Below the pieces are notes generated by a model. It ran no database searches and had not been told where the DNA came from. It saw only the letters and a list, made by a program, of their open reading frames with translations. A program made the position numbers and the translations under genes. A stretch of 64,000 bases of DNA. Origin: Gari tellinella. Its lineage: Eukaryota > Mollusca > Bivalvia > Cardiida > Psammobiidae. Position 1 is the stretch's first letter; the number at the start of each line of letters is the position of its first letter. Positions 1-10,524 of the stretch are shown piece by piece. Location of the stretch: NCBI GenBank assembly GCA_922989275.2, contig OV277869.1, positions 28,034,189 through 28,098,188 on the forward strand, in the 5' to 3' direction.

Positions 1-259
1 TCTTACATGGACGAATCATGGTTTATCAAGCAAGGCATTTAATAAGTGGTTCAAAGCCTGGGTCATTTCGGTGGTTGTTTTTTTAAAAATACGGAAACAA
101 ATATGGGACTTATGTTAACCACTTAATGGTATAAAAAGCCCCATGAAGCTAAATACCCTTTTCACTTATTTAACGGATTCACTGAGGCGAAACTCTGATC
201 TTAACAAAGCTATTTTTCCTTTTTTTTACAAGTGCAATGTAGATGTGGAAGTCGAGGAA

Positions 260-440
260 GTTTGCCTTGTTCATTAACAAAACCCAGTTCTTACGTGAAG
301 TCAAATCTTTAATGTTAAGACCTGGCACAAATGTGATTTTATCAGACGAGAGAGACGTTGTGTCTCCAAATATGTGTCCATTATTCTTCCAGTGTCATTT
401 AATGATTCAATAGGTAACCCTTTGAGTTTATACAGCAATG
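260..440 (-). pseudogene. Second fragment of the same decayed element gene
   Basis: The minus strand reads without stops through a stretch containing D-T-G-R-I-M-D-T-Y-L-E-T. The mirror copy at about 2540-2660 on the plus strand encodes nearly the same peptide but carries a TGA and a deletion. This supports a common protein-coding ancestor for both arms. No product can be named. Confidence 0.35.
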
Positions 441-1509
441 GCAATGCTGTTTTGGGCCCGATGCATTCCGTTTTTGACTTCAGAGACAGTATGGCAATGT
501 TATATTCTGCAACCGGTATGTATTATTATAACTTATCGAAATCAAAAGGTTGATCCTAGAAAAAGTATCCGGGAAAATGCGAAACAATAGAAACAATAAA
601 GACACTATGATTATGATGATGCTCTGAGATGTGACGATAAGCGTCCTTAAAGCAAGGGATGTCATGCACCATCACAGTTGTAACACGAACTTTAAATAAA
701 CTCTTAAAAGGAATCATAGTATTAAAGAGAAAGTAACTAAATCAGATCAAGATTCTTGGCAATCTGACCATTGAATGTTCTCAAGGATCACGTTTCTGAA
801 ACACTAATTGACTCCGAAGGCGTTGCGATTTTAACTTTCTTTCATATAATTATGCTACATTGATGTTCTCAATGAAGGTGGTAATCCTCACAGGCTTGAA
901 GTCTGGATGACAGGACTAGAAGGATTTTCCCGCAATTGAAGTTCGTTCAATGATCTAACAATAGTTGAACTTTTCTTTCCAAACAGACCTAATAAAAGGC
1001 AATGAAATCAAAAGCGCAAATTTTGACTACAATTCAACTGTACTGGCAATATCTTCTTTGCAATGATGAATCAAAGACCTAGAAAAAGGCCTACGGTATT
1101 AACTACCTAAACCCTTAACTGTCGAAACTCTAGTGAAGGGTCAAACTTAGCTGCAAGGTGACTCGAAGTGATTCTTAAATGAATGTGCTATACACAGGTT
1201 CAACTTCAAGTTACAGCAAATTGAAAATTATATTCTATGAGTGTATAAAGTGTGGGTTTCATATCATACCAACTAAGTGCATGTATATTTTTGCAACCAA
1301 CCATTAATAAAGTTGAACTTTAGCAACTCTGACTAGACGATTTGTCAATACATATATCTTGCTTTCTTTTACTTTAAAACATTTATAAGAGCATCTGATT
1401 GTGGGTTATACTCTTCACCATATATTCTCGCGTAACTATAGTTCATGTATATATCTTATGTTGACTTATATTACATGTACTGTATAATTATACTCTTACA
1501 TATACATGG

Positions 1510-1740
1510 ACCATTGCTTCACTATCAGGTGCAGTGACAAGTGAAAGAACAGCCTGTTTGGTCAAGACTTTTCCAGTGACACAATGTTTGCTGCAAGTCA
1601 TGGAAATATAAAAACAGGAAAGCACCTCACTATGGGTCTTGGAATCAAAAGTCTAACCTTTCTAGAAAGGTTATTAATATTCTCAACCATATGTGTCATA
1701 GCAGAAACTACATGGGAGTAGAAGAACTGGTATAATGCCC
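1510..1740 (+). pseudogene. Fragment of transposon-associated ORF, left-arm copy
   Basis: Read on the plus strand, this segment encodes a broken version of the protein seen on the minus strand at 1822-2022. Shared features are a VMEI/VMWKKGKY-like start, a TGSNKVINILNHM-like centre and an EEL end. It contains indels and stops. The pattern (leucine-rich stretch, TGS, K-V-I-x-I-L-N, H, then EELxTE) recurs in transposon-linked ORFs of invertebrates as far as I recall. I cannot assign a superfamily from sequence alone. Confidence 0.4.
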
Positions 1741-1821
1741 AACGCCAGACCAGTTGTCAAACCAGTTGTAACAATCTATTAAACGTTGACATTTAACACT
1801 CACTTACGGTAATTCTGTAGC

Positions 1822-2030
1822 TTATTCAGTTTTCAGTTCTTCTACTGGCATGTGGTTTATGCGATGACTCATATGGTTCAGAATATTAATAACCTTATTA
1901 GAACCTGTCAGGATTTTAATACCAAGAATCATAGTTAGGTACTTTCCCTTTTTCCACATGACTTCCAAAATACTATCGCATGAAACAGTCTTGGCCAAAT
2001 AGACTGTTATTTCACTTCCCACTGCGCCTA
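1822..2030 (-). pseudogene. Fragment of transposon-associated ORF, right-arm copy
   Basis: An open frame of 66 residues on the minus strand contains K-V-I-N-I-L-N-H-M and ends in EELKTE. Its nucleotide sequence matches 1510-1740 in the opposite orientation, so it is the second arm of the inverted duplication. There is no start context, no splice border and no continuation, so it is a remnant. Conservation of residue pattern between the arms suggests the ancestor was a translated element protein. Confidence 0.4.
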
Positions 2031-2945
2031 AAACTAAAACAGAGTTATTACATGTACATGTACCAGTATATGTAAGAGCAGTGTTTCTTGGACATGCTCC
2101 TTGGGAACATTCTACGCATAGCCAGCTTGCAAAGATTCTTGTTCTGATTTGGTAAATTTCTCTAGAATACTATTATCCCTATTTAGAATTTATTTAAACT
2201 TCCTTTTACAACTGTGATGGCATAATAACCTCCCTTGCGATCATATGAGTATCACTTATTCATGCTGAAAGTCACTCATCTTCACTTCTCAGAGCAACAT
2301 CATAATCAATAGATTGTCTTGATTGCTTCCAATGTTTCGCAGGATACTCCTTCTTGGATCGGCCCCTTTATTGTGATAAGTTATCACAGAGCTTGGGAAA
2401 TAAATACAGCTGTACATAATTGGGATCATAGCTCAACTGTCTATGATACACTAAGAACGCAATGTTTACGCTTTTGTATCCTTTGTGTCTGTTTGTTCCT
2501 CGAACCCCGAACGGGAGTCACATTACTATAGCAGCTCACATTGAATCATGAAATGACACTGGAAGAATAATTGACACATATTTGGAGACAATACATCTCT
2601 CTTGTCTGATTAAGTCACATTTTATCTATTAGTGCCTAGGTATTTCCATCAAATGGTTTTACTTCATTTAAGTACTGGGATTTGTCAATGTGCAACACAC
2701 ACTTCCTCGACTTATTGGTGTATATCTCCCAGTCCAACTACATTGCACTTGTGAAAGATCATAATCAGTATCGTTCAAATCACAATTAAATTAGTAAAAC
2801 GAGTATTTAGTGGCTTTTGAATCACCAATTAAGTTTTTAACTTATGTCCCGTATTTGTTTCCGAAGATTCAAACTATGAAATAATAAATGCTTTGTAACA
2901 CTTATTAAACATCCTGCATAATTTATCATGCTATGGCCAGATTTA

Positions 2946-3354
2946 CTTATATTCACCGTTGACATACATAATAATTTTCAACTGAAAATAGCAATTTCAA
3001 AAAACAAGCGAAAACTAGTGACAAATATGTTTTATGTGTATTATACACCCGGGTACAAAATAAGCTTTTATATAGTGCTACACATTTTATACATTTGTTT
3101 TGAACTAAAAAATAATTAATATGTCCTACCTTTGTAAAGAATTATCCCCTTTAAAATTATTGGCTAATATATCCTGATAGTTATCTGTATCAGAAAAACA
3201 ACTTTATCAAATAAATGCTTTGATTGTATGGTGATCAATGTAGGCCATAAATTATTCCTGTAAAATCATTACCAACTTCAGGATTTATCAGCATGAACTA
3301 TGTTTGCCACAATGACATGGAAAGACACGCATAAAAAAAGATTTGCAAAACCTG
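2946..3354. other. No recognisable feature
   Basis: AT-rich sequence. A 63-codon open frame at 2928-3119 has no coding signature. I see no repeats, RNA gene or splice-bounded exon here. Confidence 0.5.
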
Positions 3355-4085
3355 GCAAATCAAGAAAATTTATATTGGTAGAAAATAGTAAAAAATGGTA
3401 CCAACGGCAGCTATATTGGATAATATCAGCACTGGACCACAGGAACCAATCAAAATGAAAGCTTACCGGATTTCTTAGTTAATGTGTAATAAGAATCAAC
3501 TAAATCGGTTAATATAATATCAATTACAGTCAATAAAAGTAGTTGAGTTGCTCCAAAAGATAAATTGTTACTAAATATAGCCACTTGGGAGCCATTTTGG
3601 ATTTCAATGAGTCTGAAACTATCCTAAAACATTTTCAAAATATGTATTTGAGGAATCTTCTTCAATAATTGATTACAAAATACCATTTTGAATCTCTAAA
3701 AAATGAAATGAAGGCCCCAATCAAGAAAATTTATGTAAGTAGAAATTAATAAGGTAGGTATATACTGCGGTCATTTTGGATTATCTCAGCACTGGATGAC
3801 AGGAAACTCATCAAATAAAAAGCTAGTATGATATCTAAGTTGATGTACAATAGGAATCAACTGAAATTGTTCCATATGAGTATCAATTGTAGTCAATATA
3901 AGTAATGTTATTGCTCGAAAAGCTGAAATGTTACTAAAATTAGCCACTTTGGCGGCCATTTTGGATTTCAATGAGTCTAAAACTTTCCTGAAACATTTTC
4001 AAAATGTGTATTTAGATAAACTACATTGATAATTGCTAACAAAATACCTTTTTTAAATCTGTAACACATGAAATAAAAGCCCAAT
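3355..4085. repeat. Two tandem units of about 361 bp
   Basis: The phrase TCAAGAAAATTTAT recurs at 3360 and 3721. The following sequence (cattttggat, tcagcactgga, gaatcaact, acattttcaaaat, tacaaaatacc) repeats in the same order in both units. The units are diverged by substitutions and small indels. No ORF is conserved between them, so this is a non-coding tandem duplication, probably part of a dispersed repeat. Confidence 0.75.
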
Positions 4086-4383
4086 AAGGATGTCATTTTT
4101 TGCTTAAAAATCCAAGGGCAGACAACTTTAACCTCAATTATCTCCCCTTATCACTACCTAAATACGCGTCAGACGATTGTTTCCGAACTCCTGAGGAAAT
4201 ATGCTATAAGATAGTACCAAAAGGTTGTATGGTCCTTTCACCGCAAATAAAAGTGGTCTACAGCTTAGACTATACTGGTATCACGCCATTATGCTTACAG
4301 TGTAAACAATATGTGTGTGAAATTGAAAAGTTTAGACTCAAAATGAAATGAATAACACCACACAGTTAAACCTTCATCAAAAC

Positions 4384-4588
4384 ATAATGGACATGTTGAC
4401 AGAAAACAAACTTCATGACGATTGACAAACAGCTTGAATCCAGATCAGACGCCGCGTAACTCGGCGTTTGATCTGGGTTCAAGCTGTTTGCAAATGTAGC
4501 CAATTTCCCTCCCTATAACGACTCCCTCTGAACAACGCACATAATTTGCGGATCCCATTGGGTGTCGTTGTAAAGAGGGAGCGCTGTA
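4384..4588. mobile_element. Family A MITE, left-truncated
   Basis: The right terminus reads GAGGGAGCGCTGTA, the inverse of the family start TACAGTGCTCCCTC. The palindromic core runs 4426-4490 with apex GCCGCGTAACTCGGC, flanked by CAAACAGCTTGAATC and its complement. The left half is missing compared with complete copies such as 31504-31864. Confidence 0.75.
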
Positions 4589-4671
4589 ATAGGGTTAGAA
4601 CAGACGATAAAACTTGGCAGTGAAAGGGTAATTAAGTGACCTTACCGGTATTACATAGGGTTGATTTAGAT

Positions 4672-4748
4672 AACAAGAAGCCGCGTTTTAACTTTTGAAA
4701 TATGGGTATGTTCGAACTAAAGCGAGTTCGAAATATCTAGTTTCGATT
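4672..4748. mobile_element. Family P MITE, half copy
   Basis: The sequence TTTTAACTTTTGAAATA, then GTTCGAACTAAAGCGAGTTCGAA and a degenerate CTAGTTTCGA end, matches the right half of the family P elements at 54984-55192 and 18184-18407. The terminal CTG and the left half are not visible. Confidence 0.55.
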
Positions 4749-4775
4749 TGTATTCATTCACTAGAAAATCCTCAC

Positions 4776-5162
4776 CTCAAGACTCAATTTCCAGGTATCT
4801 AGGAAATCGAACACTCCACTGTTCTGTCTAAATGCCCGGATTTTATTTGCGATCTTGTTAATTGCTGTGACGTCATGTGGCCCTGGTAACCTGTATCCGT
4901 GTCGCAGCACCATGTTCACGTGTACAGCCTCACAGTTTAATCCCTTGTATTCCACAAACATGTCCTTATTTGGAGAATAATCCACTGGTTCCCGGATCCA
5001 GTCATACGCTGTCTTTGACCCGAACATGGTTTTATCAACGATAACCGCTGCGCCAAGTTTAAGCATGAACAAGAGGGATAGCATCACTATGTTTACTTGA
5101 TTTATAACCAGGGAATGAGTCCTGTATGCGGTCTTTGCTACCTCTCTAAACTCTTTGCCCAC
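4776..5162 (-). CDS. MINPP1-like histidine phosphatase, probable first coding exon
   Basis: The exon encodes 129 residues ending in phase 0 at a GAG|GTGAGG donor (intron begins at 4775). Residues 27-42 form a hydrophobic segment (MLSLLFMLKLGAAVIV) that could be a signal peptide if translation starts at Met27, or a signal anchor if it starts at Met1. Residues 87-93 are RHGYRLP, matching the RHGxRxP active-site signature of branch-2 histidine acid phosphatases; the upstream FGSKTAYDW and a cysteine at 77 fit the multiple inositol polyphosphate phosphatase family, which removes phosphates from inositol phosphates such as InsP6 in the secretory pathway. Later exons, including the catalytic HD/HAE motif, are not found at 1-4775, so they lie outside the window or the gene is broken. 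Assignment rests on motif and layout; no search was possible. Confidence 0.65.
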
Positions 5163-5205
5163 TAATCGCCACTACAATTAGGCTCCCTAACTTTAAAAAA
5201 GAATG

Positions 5206-5582
5206 TATAGTGCTCCTCCTTGCAACGTCCCTCCGAATAACGGTTCCCTCCTTATTACAACAATGTTTGCCGCTGTTTCCCGAACAATACATTAATGCTA
5301 TCACATTCACTAATACAATGTCGTTTCTGTATTTATCTCAAAGTTACGCATTGGAAAATTTAACCAACGAAGTATGCAGACGAGTGACAAACAATTTGAA
5401 CCCAGACAAGACGCCGCGTTACGCGGCGCCTTATCTGGTTTCAAACTGTGTGCAAATTTAAGCCAATGCAAGGTCAGTATTCTAAGAATATTAATTCCCC
5501 CTCTCTAAAACAAATCCCTCCGAACAACACATTTAAAAAGTTGTCTCCAATAGGGTGTTATTGTAGAAAGGGAGCACTGTAT
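5206..5582. mobile_element. Family A MITE, near-complete
   Basis: The left end is TATAGTGCTCCTCCTTGC and the right end GGGAGCACTGTATA, with a TA on each side. The core at 5389-5453 has apex GCCGCGTTACGCGGC. Its left border is 43 bp upstream of the start codon of the MINPP1-like exon, so it lies in that gene's presumed 5' flank or 5' UTR. Confidence 0.85.
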
Positions 5583-5591
5583 ACCACAAAA

Positions 5592-5690
5592 GATAGGTGA
5601 CTTCTTAATGCAGGATAACGATAAAACGGAAAGCTCATAAAGGGAGATTTCTGTCTTACTTTCATCCTGTATTAAACTGTCACCTGTTAC
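5592..5690. repeat. Degenerate family D-like palindrome
   Basis: GATAGGTGACTTCTTAATG, then AAAACGGAAAGCTC, an interrupted inverse copy and CTGTCACCTGTT follow the order of the family D core at 57470-57575. Terminal repeats are not recognisable. Confidence 0.45.
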
Positions 5691-5868
5691 CAACTGATTA
5701 AGAGACCGAAATGTTTTTTATAACTTGTTTTGTAAATGTTCGATTTGGAGAGTGTTGGTGTGTTTTTAAAGAAATTATGACAGGTAAAAAGATAGATTAA
5801 TAAAATTACAATAAAAGTACCTTAGGTCAAGTGACGATTGAATAGTAATTAACTTTCAAAAGACAATA

Positions 5869-6735
5869 TACAGTCCTCCAGCCCTACAACGGCCCTCAAA
5901 ACAAATGTTCCCTTTTTACAAGAATGATCGCCGCTGTTTCCAAAACAAAACATTTATGTTTAACGGTTTCTCTACTGCAATATCGTCTGCTTAAATTGTC
6001 GTTTGCCGTTTTTTCTAAAAGTTATGTATCGGACATTTTGTCAGAAGAAACACCGAGACGAATGATAAACAGTTTGAACCCAGATCAGACGCCGCTTCAC
6101 GCGGCGGCTGATCTTGGTTCAAACGGTTTATATTTACATTCGCCCCATTCAATTCCATTGACAAAAATGCTGTTCATTTCGTATAAACACCATTTCTCGA
6201 GAGGGCGGGACTTGTGGAAAAGTCACTTCCAATGACGTCATATCGTCGTTTTCGCGCCAAACTGTCAAAGTTGTTGATCTTAGAATGTAAACAATAAAAT
6301 TTATTTTTTGCTTTCGAATGTACGCAGCTACAGTTATTTGGTCATGGCTGTTCATGATAGGGTACACATTATTCGTGTTATCAACCTCTAATATGGATTA
6401 AACATACATGCATACTTACAAAATGTTAATCTTATATTAGAAATTACAGCAAAAACATTGTAAATATAAGAAATGAACAGATTTGTTTCGGCGTTCAAGC
6501 GAAATGAACGACAGAAGTTTATCGGCAAATTAACCATGAATCGCTAGCGCGATTCATGGTATTTGCCGATAATTTTCTGTCGTTCATTTCGCTTGAACGC
6601 CGAAAATAATCCATTCATTTCTTAAGTAAATGTACTCTAAGGGTATTAGTATTCCCTCATTATAACTTATCCCTCCAAACAACTCACACACTATTTGTCT
6701 CCATTTGGATGTTGTTGCAGAGAGGGAGTACTTTA
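5869..6735. mobile_element. Family A MITE interrupted by about 500 bp of other sequence
   Basis: The left end TACAGTCCTCCAGCCC is at 5869 and the core (apex GCCGCTTCACGCGGC) at 6067-6131. The expected right part (tataacttatccctcc... gagagggagtact) appears only at about 6640-6735. The sequence between about 6146 and 6640 is foreign and contains a 158-bp palindrome. This is a nested insertion. Confidence 0.65.
6467..6624. repeat. 158-bp near-perfect palindrome (foldback MITE)
   Basis: The arms run from TAAGAAATGAACAG to its complement at 6624. They pair almost continuously through CGGCGTTCAAGCGAAATG, and the apex is around GAATCGCTAGCGCGATTC. It is the core of the insertion inside the family A copy. 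Confidence 0.85.
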
Positions 6736-6839
6736 ATATATATATTTACTGTCGGGAAAGCTATTTTCCATATCAATGTGAACTAAACTCAAACGCAAAC
6801 ACATTGCAGTTAAATTTAGCAACCTTCAAAATGTACAAA

Positions 6840-7020
6840 TTATAGGAATAAACAACATATTTTTGACGTTCATGACGGTATGACTACATTAGCTTCGCAG
6901 GGGGTAAATTGCGTAAACGCCCGAAGGGCGTTTTCGTTAAATTTACCCCCCCCCCCCCCCCGAAGCTAATGTAGTCATACCGTCATGAGCGGCAAAGAGA
7001 TGTTGTTTATTCCTTATATT
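6840..7020. repeat. Palindromic foldback element with a long C run
   Basis: The arms GGAATAAACAACAT / ATGTTGTTTATTCC and GACTACATTAGCTTCG / CGAAGCTAATGTAGTC are complementary. The inner arms include GGGGGTAAATT and a run of about 18 C at 6944-6961. The apex is AACGCCCGAAGGGCGTT. Base count within the C run may be unreliable. Confidence 0.8.
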
Positions 7021-7607
7021 TATATTTATATTTTCTGTCTTGTTAATTAAATGTGCTTATTGGCCAGATTTATTTTTCTTTATACCGGTCAAAGAGGTTT
7101 GATAGATGTAATGTCGATGCAATAGCCATTCCAGTTTCTAAATATGGTGAGAAAGTATTCCAACTACATGTACTGTAACTGTATTAAAAATTCAGGATTT
7201 TTTCCAGTAAACTTTCTCTCTGTGAATGGAAAAGACTTACAAGGCAAACAAATAACAGTGCAACTTGAATATCTATTGCCAAATCACATTCTAAAAATAC
7301 AGGTCGCGGTTGTTTTCTTAACCAATTTACACACATAGCAACGCGATGGCAACGACCTATGGGTTGTATCACTCCGCTAGTGTCATATGACCGTCGACCA
7401 ATGGGAGCTTAGTGTTAAGTGCGCGATGTAGTCTATTTGAAGAAGTCCACAAATAGCACGGGGAAAATCCGAACTGGCTAAAACCAGTTTCGAATTGTAG
7501 GTTCATCGAGGGATGACCTTCAAATTTTTAATACGATTACATAAAGACTTTACAGGGTGAATGTAAATATAAATAGATGAACCGTTTGATGAGCCTGATT
7601 AGACACC
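7021..7607. other. No recognisable feature
   Basis: Unique-looking AT-rich sequence. Short open frames of about 60 codons on both strands carry no coding signature. Confidence 0.5.
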
Positions 7608-7833
7608 GGGGACCCGTTTAATAAAACTTCGTGCGACAAATGTTGTCGTAAGTCAGGTTATAAAAGTCTCAATTATTATTTATTTCTCCATCTAATCCTG
7701 TTTTGTGACATCTCTTTGGAATCGTCTTGTAATGTCACAAGACAGGATTAGATAGAGAAATCAGAAATTAAATATATTTAAAATTTTGACTTACAACCGT
7801 TTATGTTGTATGAAGTTTAATGAAACGGGCCCC
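7608..7833. mobile_element. Family E-like MITE, diverged
   Basis: The left end GGGGACCCGTTTAATAAAAC and right end GTTTAATGAAACGGGCCCC are inverted repeats matching the termini of the two 243-bp family E elements at 53532 and 60197. The interior hairpin differs: it has TCTAATCCTG arms around TTGTGACAT. This is the same terminal type with another core. Confidence 0.7.
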
Positions 7834-8003
7834 GGATTACCCAAACTCTGATCTTGTCCCAAAACTGGTTGCAATGGTACAATGAAGCTCTCGTACATGT
7901 ATAACGAGTCGTCGGACCGTCTAAATTCATTCCTTATATCCAGATTTCGTTTAAAGGTCCATTTTACTATACGTTAATTCGAGATCGGGAATAAAATTTG
8001 TTT

Positions 8004-8369
8004 TGTAATATCCGATAGTTTTTATATGCAACAACGTTATAAGCGAGCTTCACTGTTATATCCGATAGTTCGATATATGCAACAACGTTATAAGCGAGCT
8101 TCACTGTTATATCCGATAGTTCGATATATGCAACAACGTTATAAGCGAGCTTCACTGGTATATCCGATAGTTCGATATTTGCAACAACGTTATAAGCGAG
8201 CTTCACTGTTATATCCGATAGTTCGATATATGCAACAACGTTATAAGCGAGCTTCACTGTTATATCCGATAGTTCGATATATGCAGCAACGTTATAAGCG
8301 AGCTTCACTGTTATATCCGCTAGTTCGATATATGCAACAACGTTATAAGCGAGCTTCACTGTATATTTA
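8004..8369. repeat. 51-bp minisatellite, about seven units
   Basis: The unit ATATCCGATAGTTCGATATA followed by TGCAACAACGTTATAAGCGA and GCTTCACTGTT recurs with start points near 8006, 8057, 8108, 8159, 8210, 8261 and 8312. Only a few substitutions separate the units. Because 51 is a multiple of three, both strands stay open (17-residue peptide repeats), but this is a consequence of the period and I do not call it coding. Confidence 0.95.
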
Positions 8370-8908
8370 GACAGTCCATCGAAAAGGGATCTTCTTTGAG
8401 TGTTCGTAGCTGGTGTGATTATATTGTGAGGTAATACATTCAACCATATCGACAAGGATACTTGTCATTTGCAAGCAGTGTATCTGTAAATAATATATTT
8501 GTCTTAAGGTCTTAGATGTGTAAAGGCTCACTGCGTTTCCGTGTAACTTCGACGACATTCGTTCTTCAGTGTTTTTCAATTTCGACAACTTCCGGCAATA
8601 TTCGTTTTCCAAAAACTGGGTGTTTTCTCGACCTGTGGCGTCAATTTTTTATTACAAAAATTACGGCGAAAAAGCGTGACCGGGTTTGAAAGAGTTTAAA
8701 ATCGGCAAGTAGGCGGCGAAAACAAAGAAAAACAATGTTCTCGTGGAGCACAACAACTGTGCAGACGATAAAGCTTTTGATTCTGCAAATGACGAGTTAG
8801 TTTTACCGGGATCTGATAAATGAGATAGGCTCGATGCGCGGCAGAAGGATCCTACAGTTAAATCCAGGTCTGACAGTAAATGTATGTAAACTGGTTTCGT
8901 TTCCTAAA
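8370..8908. other. No recognisable feature
   Basis: No repeat family, RNA gene or plausible exon seen. A short open frame at 8367-8612 has no supporting evidence. Confidence 0.45.
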
Positions 8909-9140
8909 TCAACCCATTACCCCATAGATTCTCATTTGAACGTATTTAAAATATTTCTCCACTCACGAAAATAATCTTTATAGATCTACAGTCATGAATA
9001 TAAATAAAAATCCTATATGATCTAAGCAGATCGTAGCTTAAAGCAGACTGAAAGTAAAGCAGATTTTGCTTTAATTTCAGTCTGCTTTAAAAAAACATCT
9101 GTTTTCAATATTGGAAATAAGCTATGGGGTTAAGGGTTAA
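8909..9140. mobile_element. Family C MITE (TTAA type)
   Basis: The left end TCAACCCATTACCCCATAG and right end CTATGGGGTTAAGGGTTAA are inverted repeats with a TTAA-like border. The core TTAAAGCAGACTGAAAG / CTTTAATTTCAGTCTGC is a palindrome. A CCC start next to TTAA resembles piggyBac-type MITEs. Confidence 0.8.
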
Positions 9141-10180
9141 CTAACTAATATTGCAGTTATTGGGGTGCATCATACCAGCCGTTATGAATTTTTTGTTATC
9201 CGTGTCAACTTTTACGGTCAAACTTGTATTAAGCGATCACTCAATGGAAAACCAACATATGTAATCTTTTATACAGAGGTCTGTTTAATGCAGGATAAAG
9301 CTAATGCAGAAGGCTCCAATAGGAGTTTTCTTAGTTATTTCTATCCTGAGTTAAGGAGTCTAGTGAAGAGGTATGCGCGCTTACTGATATTCCAAGGTGG
9401 TTGCTTTATACAACTTTGACTGTATTTTATATTTCTTGCTGGAGAATATTCCTTTCCTTGTAGAATATAATTTGTAAACAGGCAATAACTATTAAATTGA
9501 CATTTTTTGTGGAATCCACAAATATTTGCAAAAGACAACATTTTGTATCAAAAACTTCAATTTTGCTTCAGTTTGCTTTGCCACAAATGTTGACCCTCTC
9601 AAACATTGTTTTTCATGTTACAGACGGGCAACCTTCTAATGTTTTCTCTATTTTTTAAGGAGACATTGCAAATAATTTTCAGTGTGGTCTTTCTGAATGC
9701 CCCTGCTTCATTTTTTTGAAATTTCTGTTTGGCTAAAATGTAAAAACAAAAAGTGAATTTGAGAAAAAAAAATGGCCACATAAATTTGTTACTGCAAAAT
9801 ATATGTTTTTTTTTTCTTCAATAAACTGTGCAAAAAAATCATATTGTCTGCTTGTATTTGTATACAACAATGTCTTAGGTATTAATGCATACATTAATAT
9901 TGACATTTTTACTATTAATATTTGTAATAATTTTATACTCTTAAAAAAGGACGGGGTAGTCATTTTAAGGTGTTTTGCAAGAAGAAGGATGACACGACAA
10001 AAATACTCATATTTTCTGTTATAAACTGTGAAAAGTCTTTAAACTCTGGAAAATGATGTAGAATGAAGTACTGAATGAGATGGTGTATAGGTTTTATGGA
10101 TTCGTTTCGGGGCGCATTACACACCTAAGACCTTAAGCAAACAGTGTAGACCATTAAAGGTTTGAGGGTGAATAGGTTAC
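9141..10180. other. Mostly featureless AT-rich stretch with one degenerate hairpin
   Basis: At 9283-9362 a weak palindrome (TTAATGCAGGATAAAGC... CTATCCTGAGTTAAGG) resembles the family D core. Elsewhere there are only homopolymer tracts and short frames. Confidence 0.4.
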
Positions 10181-10277
10181 AGTAAATCCTCTCTATAATG
10201 ACCACTGAAAACAAGGCTCATTGATTGTTTACAAGACAGATGACAGCTAAAACAAGGTGACAGTAAACAGATAGCTC
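10181..10277. mobile_element. Family D MITE, left half
   Basis: It starts ACAGTAAATCCTCTCTATAA and follows the family to the core motif AGCTCCTTTAG. It then stops abruptly where the LINE 3' end begins. The missing half is not seen on the far side of the LINE. Confidence 0.65.
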
Positions 10278-10524
10278 CTTTAGTTTAAACATATTTATTG
10301 CATATAATATACATGCAGGGGATTGGGCTACAAGTTTTTACAACATTATATAATGCCCGCTCCCCAGATATTAACAAAACAGTGACATGACAATAATAGA
10401 GGTAACATTACTATTTTCAGTATAAATAGCATAGCAATTTGAAAACAAATTACCATGTTAATAACATCATAAAGAGAAGAGAAAGAGAGGAAGGAAGAAA
10501 AGTGCTAAGATCAAATTCTTTAAT

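Larger units (their letters stand above)
1..2945. repeat. Imperfect inverted duplication of a decayed transposon-associated gene
   Basis: Positions 1-480 match the reverse complement of about 2540-2945, 640-700 match 2180-2240, and 1510-1740 match 1820-2050. The two arms therefore mirror each other around about 1780, with unequal internal deletions. Each arm keeps stretches of open reading frame with many identities between arms and scattered stops, so this looks like a dead mobile-element protein gene and not a host gene. The arms are clearly diverged, so the duplication is not recent. I do not recognise the element class. Confidence 0.6.

Noticed and set aside
5924..6235. 103-codon plus-strand frame
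   Set aside because: Lies across a family A MITE and its palindrome; no coding features.
8004..8369. Possible CRISPR-like array
   Set aside because: Units are contiguous without variable spacers and the genome is eukaryotic.
7967..8455. 162- and 114-codon open frames on opposite strands
   Set aside because: Both are produced by the 51-bp tandem repeat; no start context, splice signals or coding composition.
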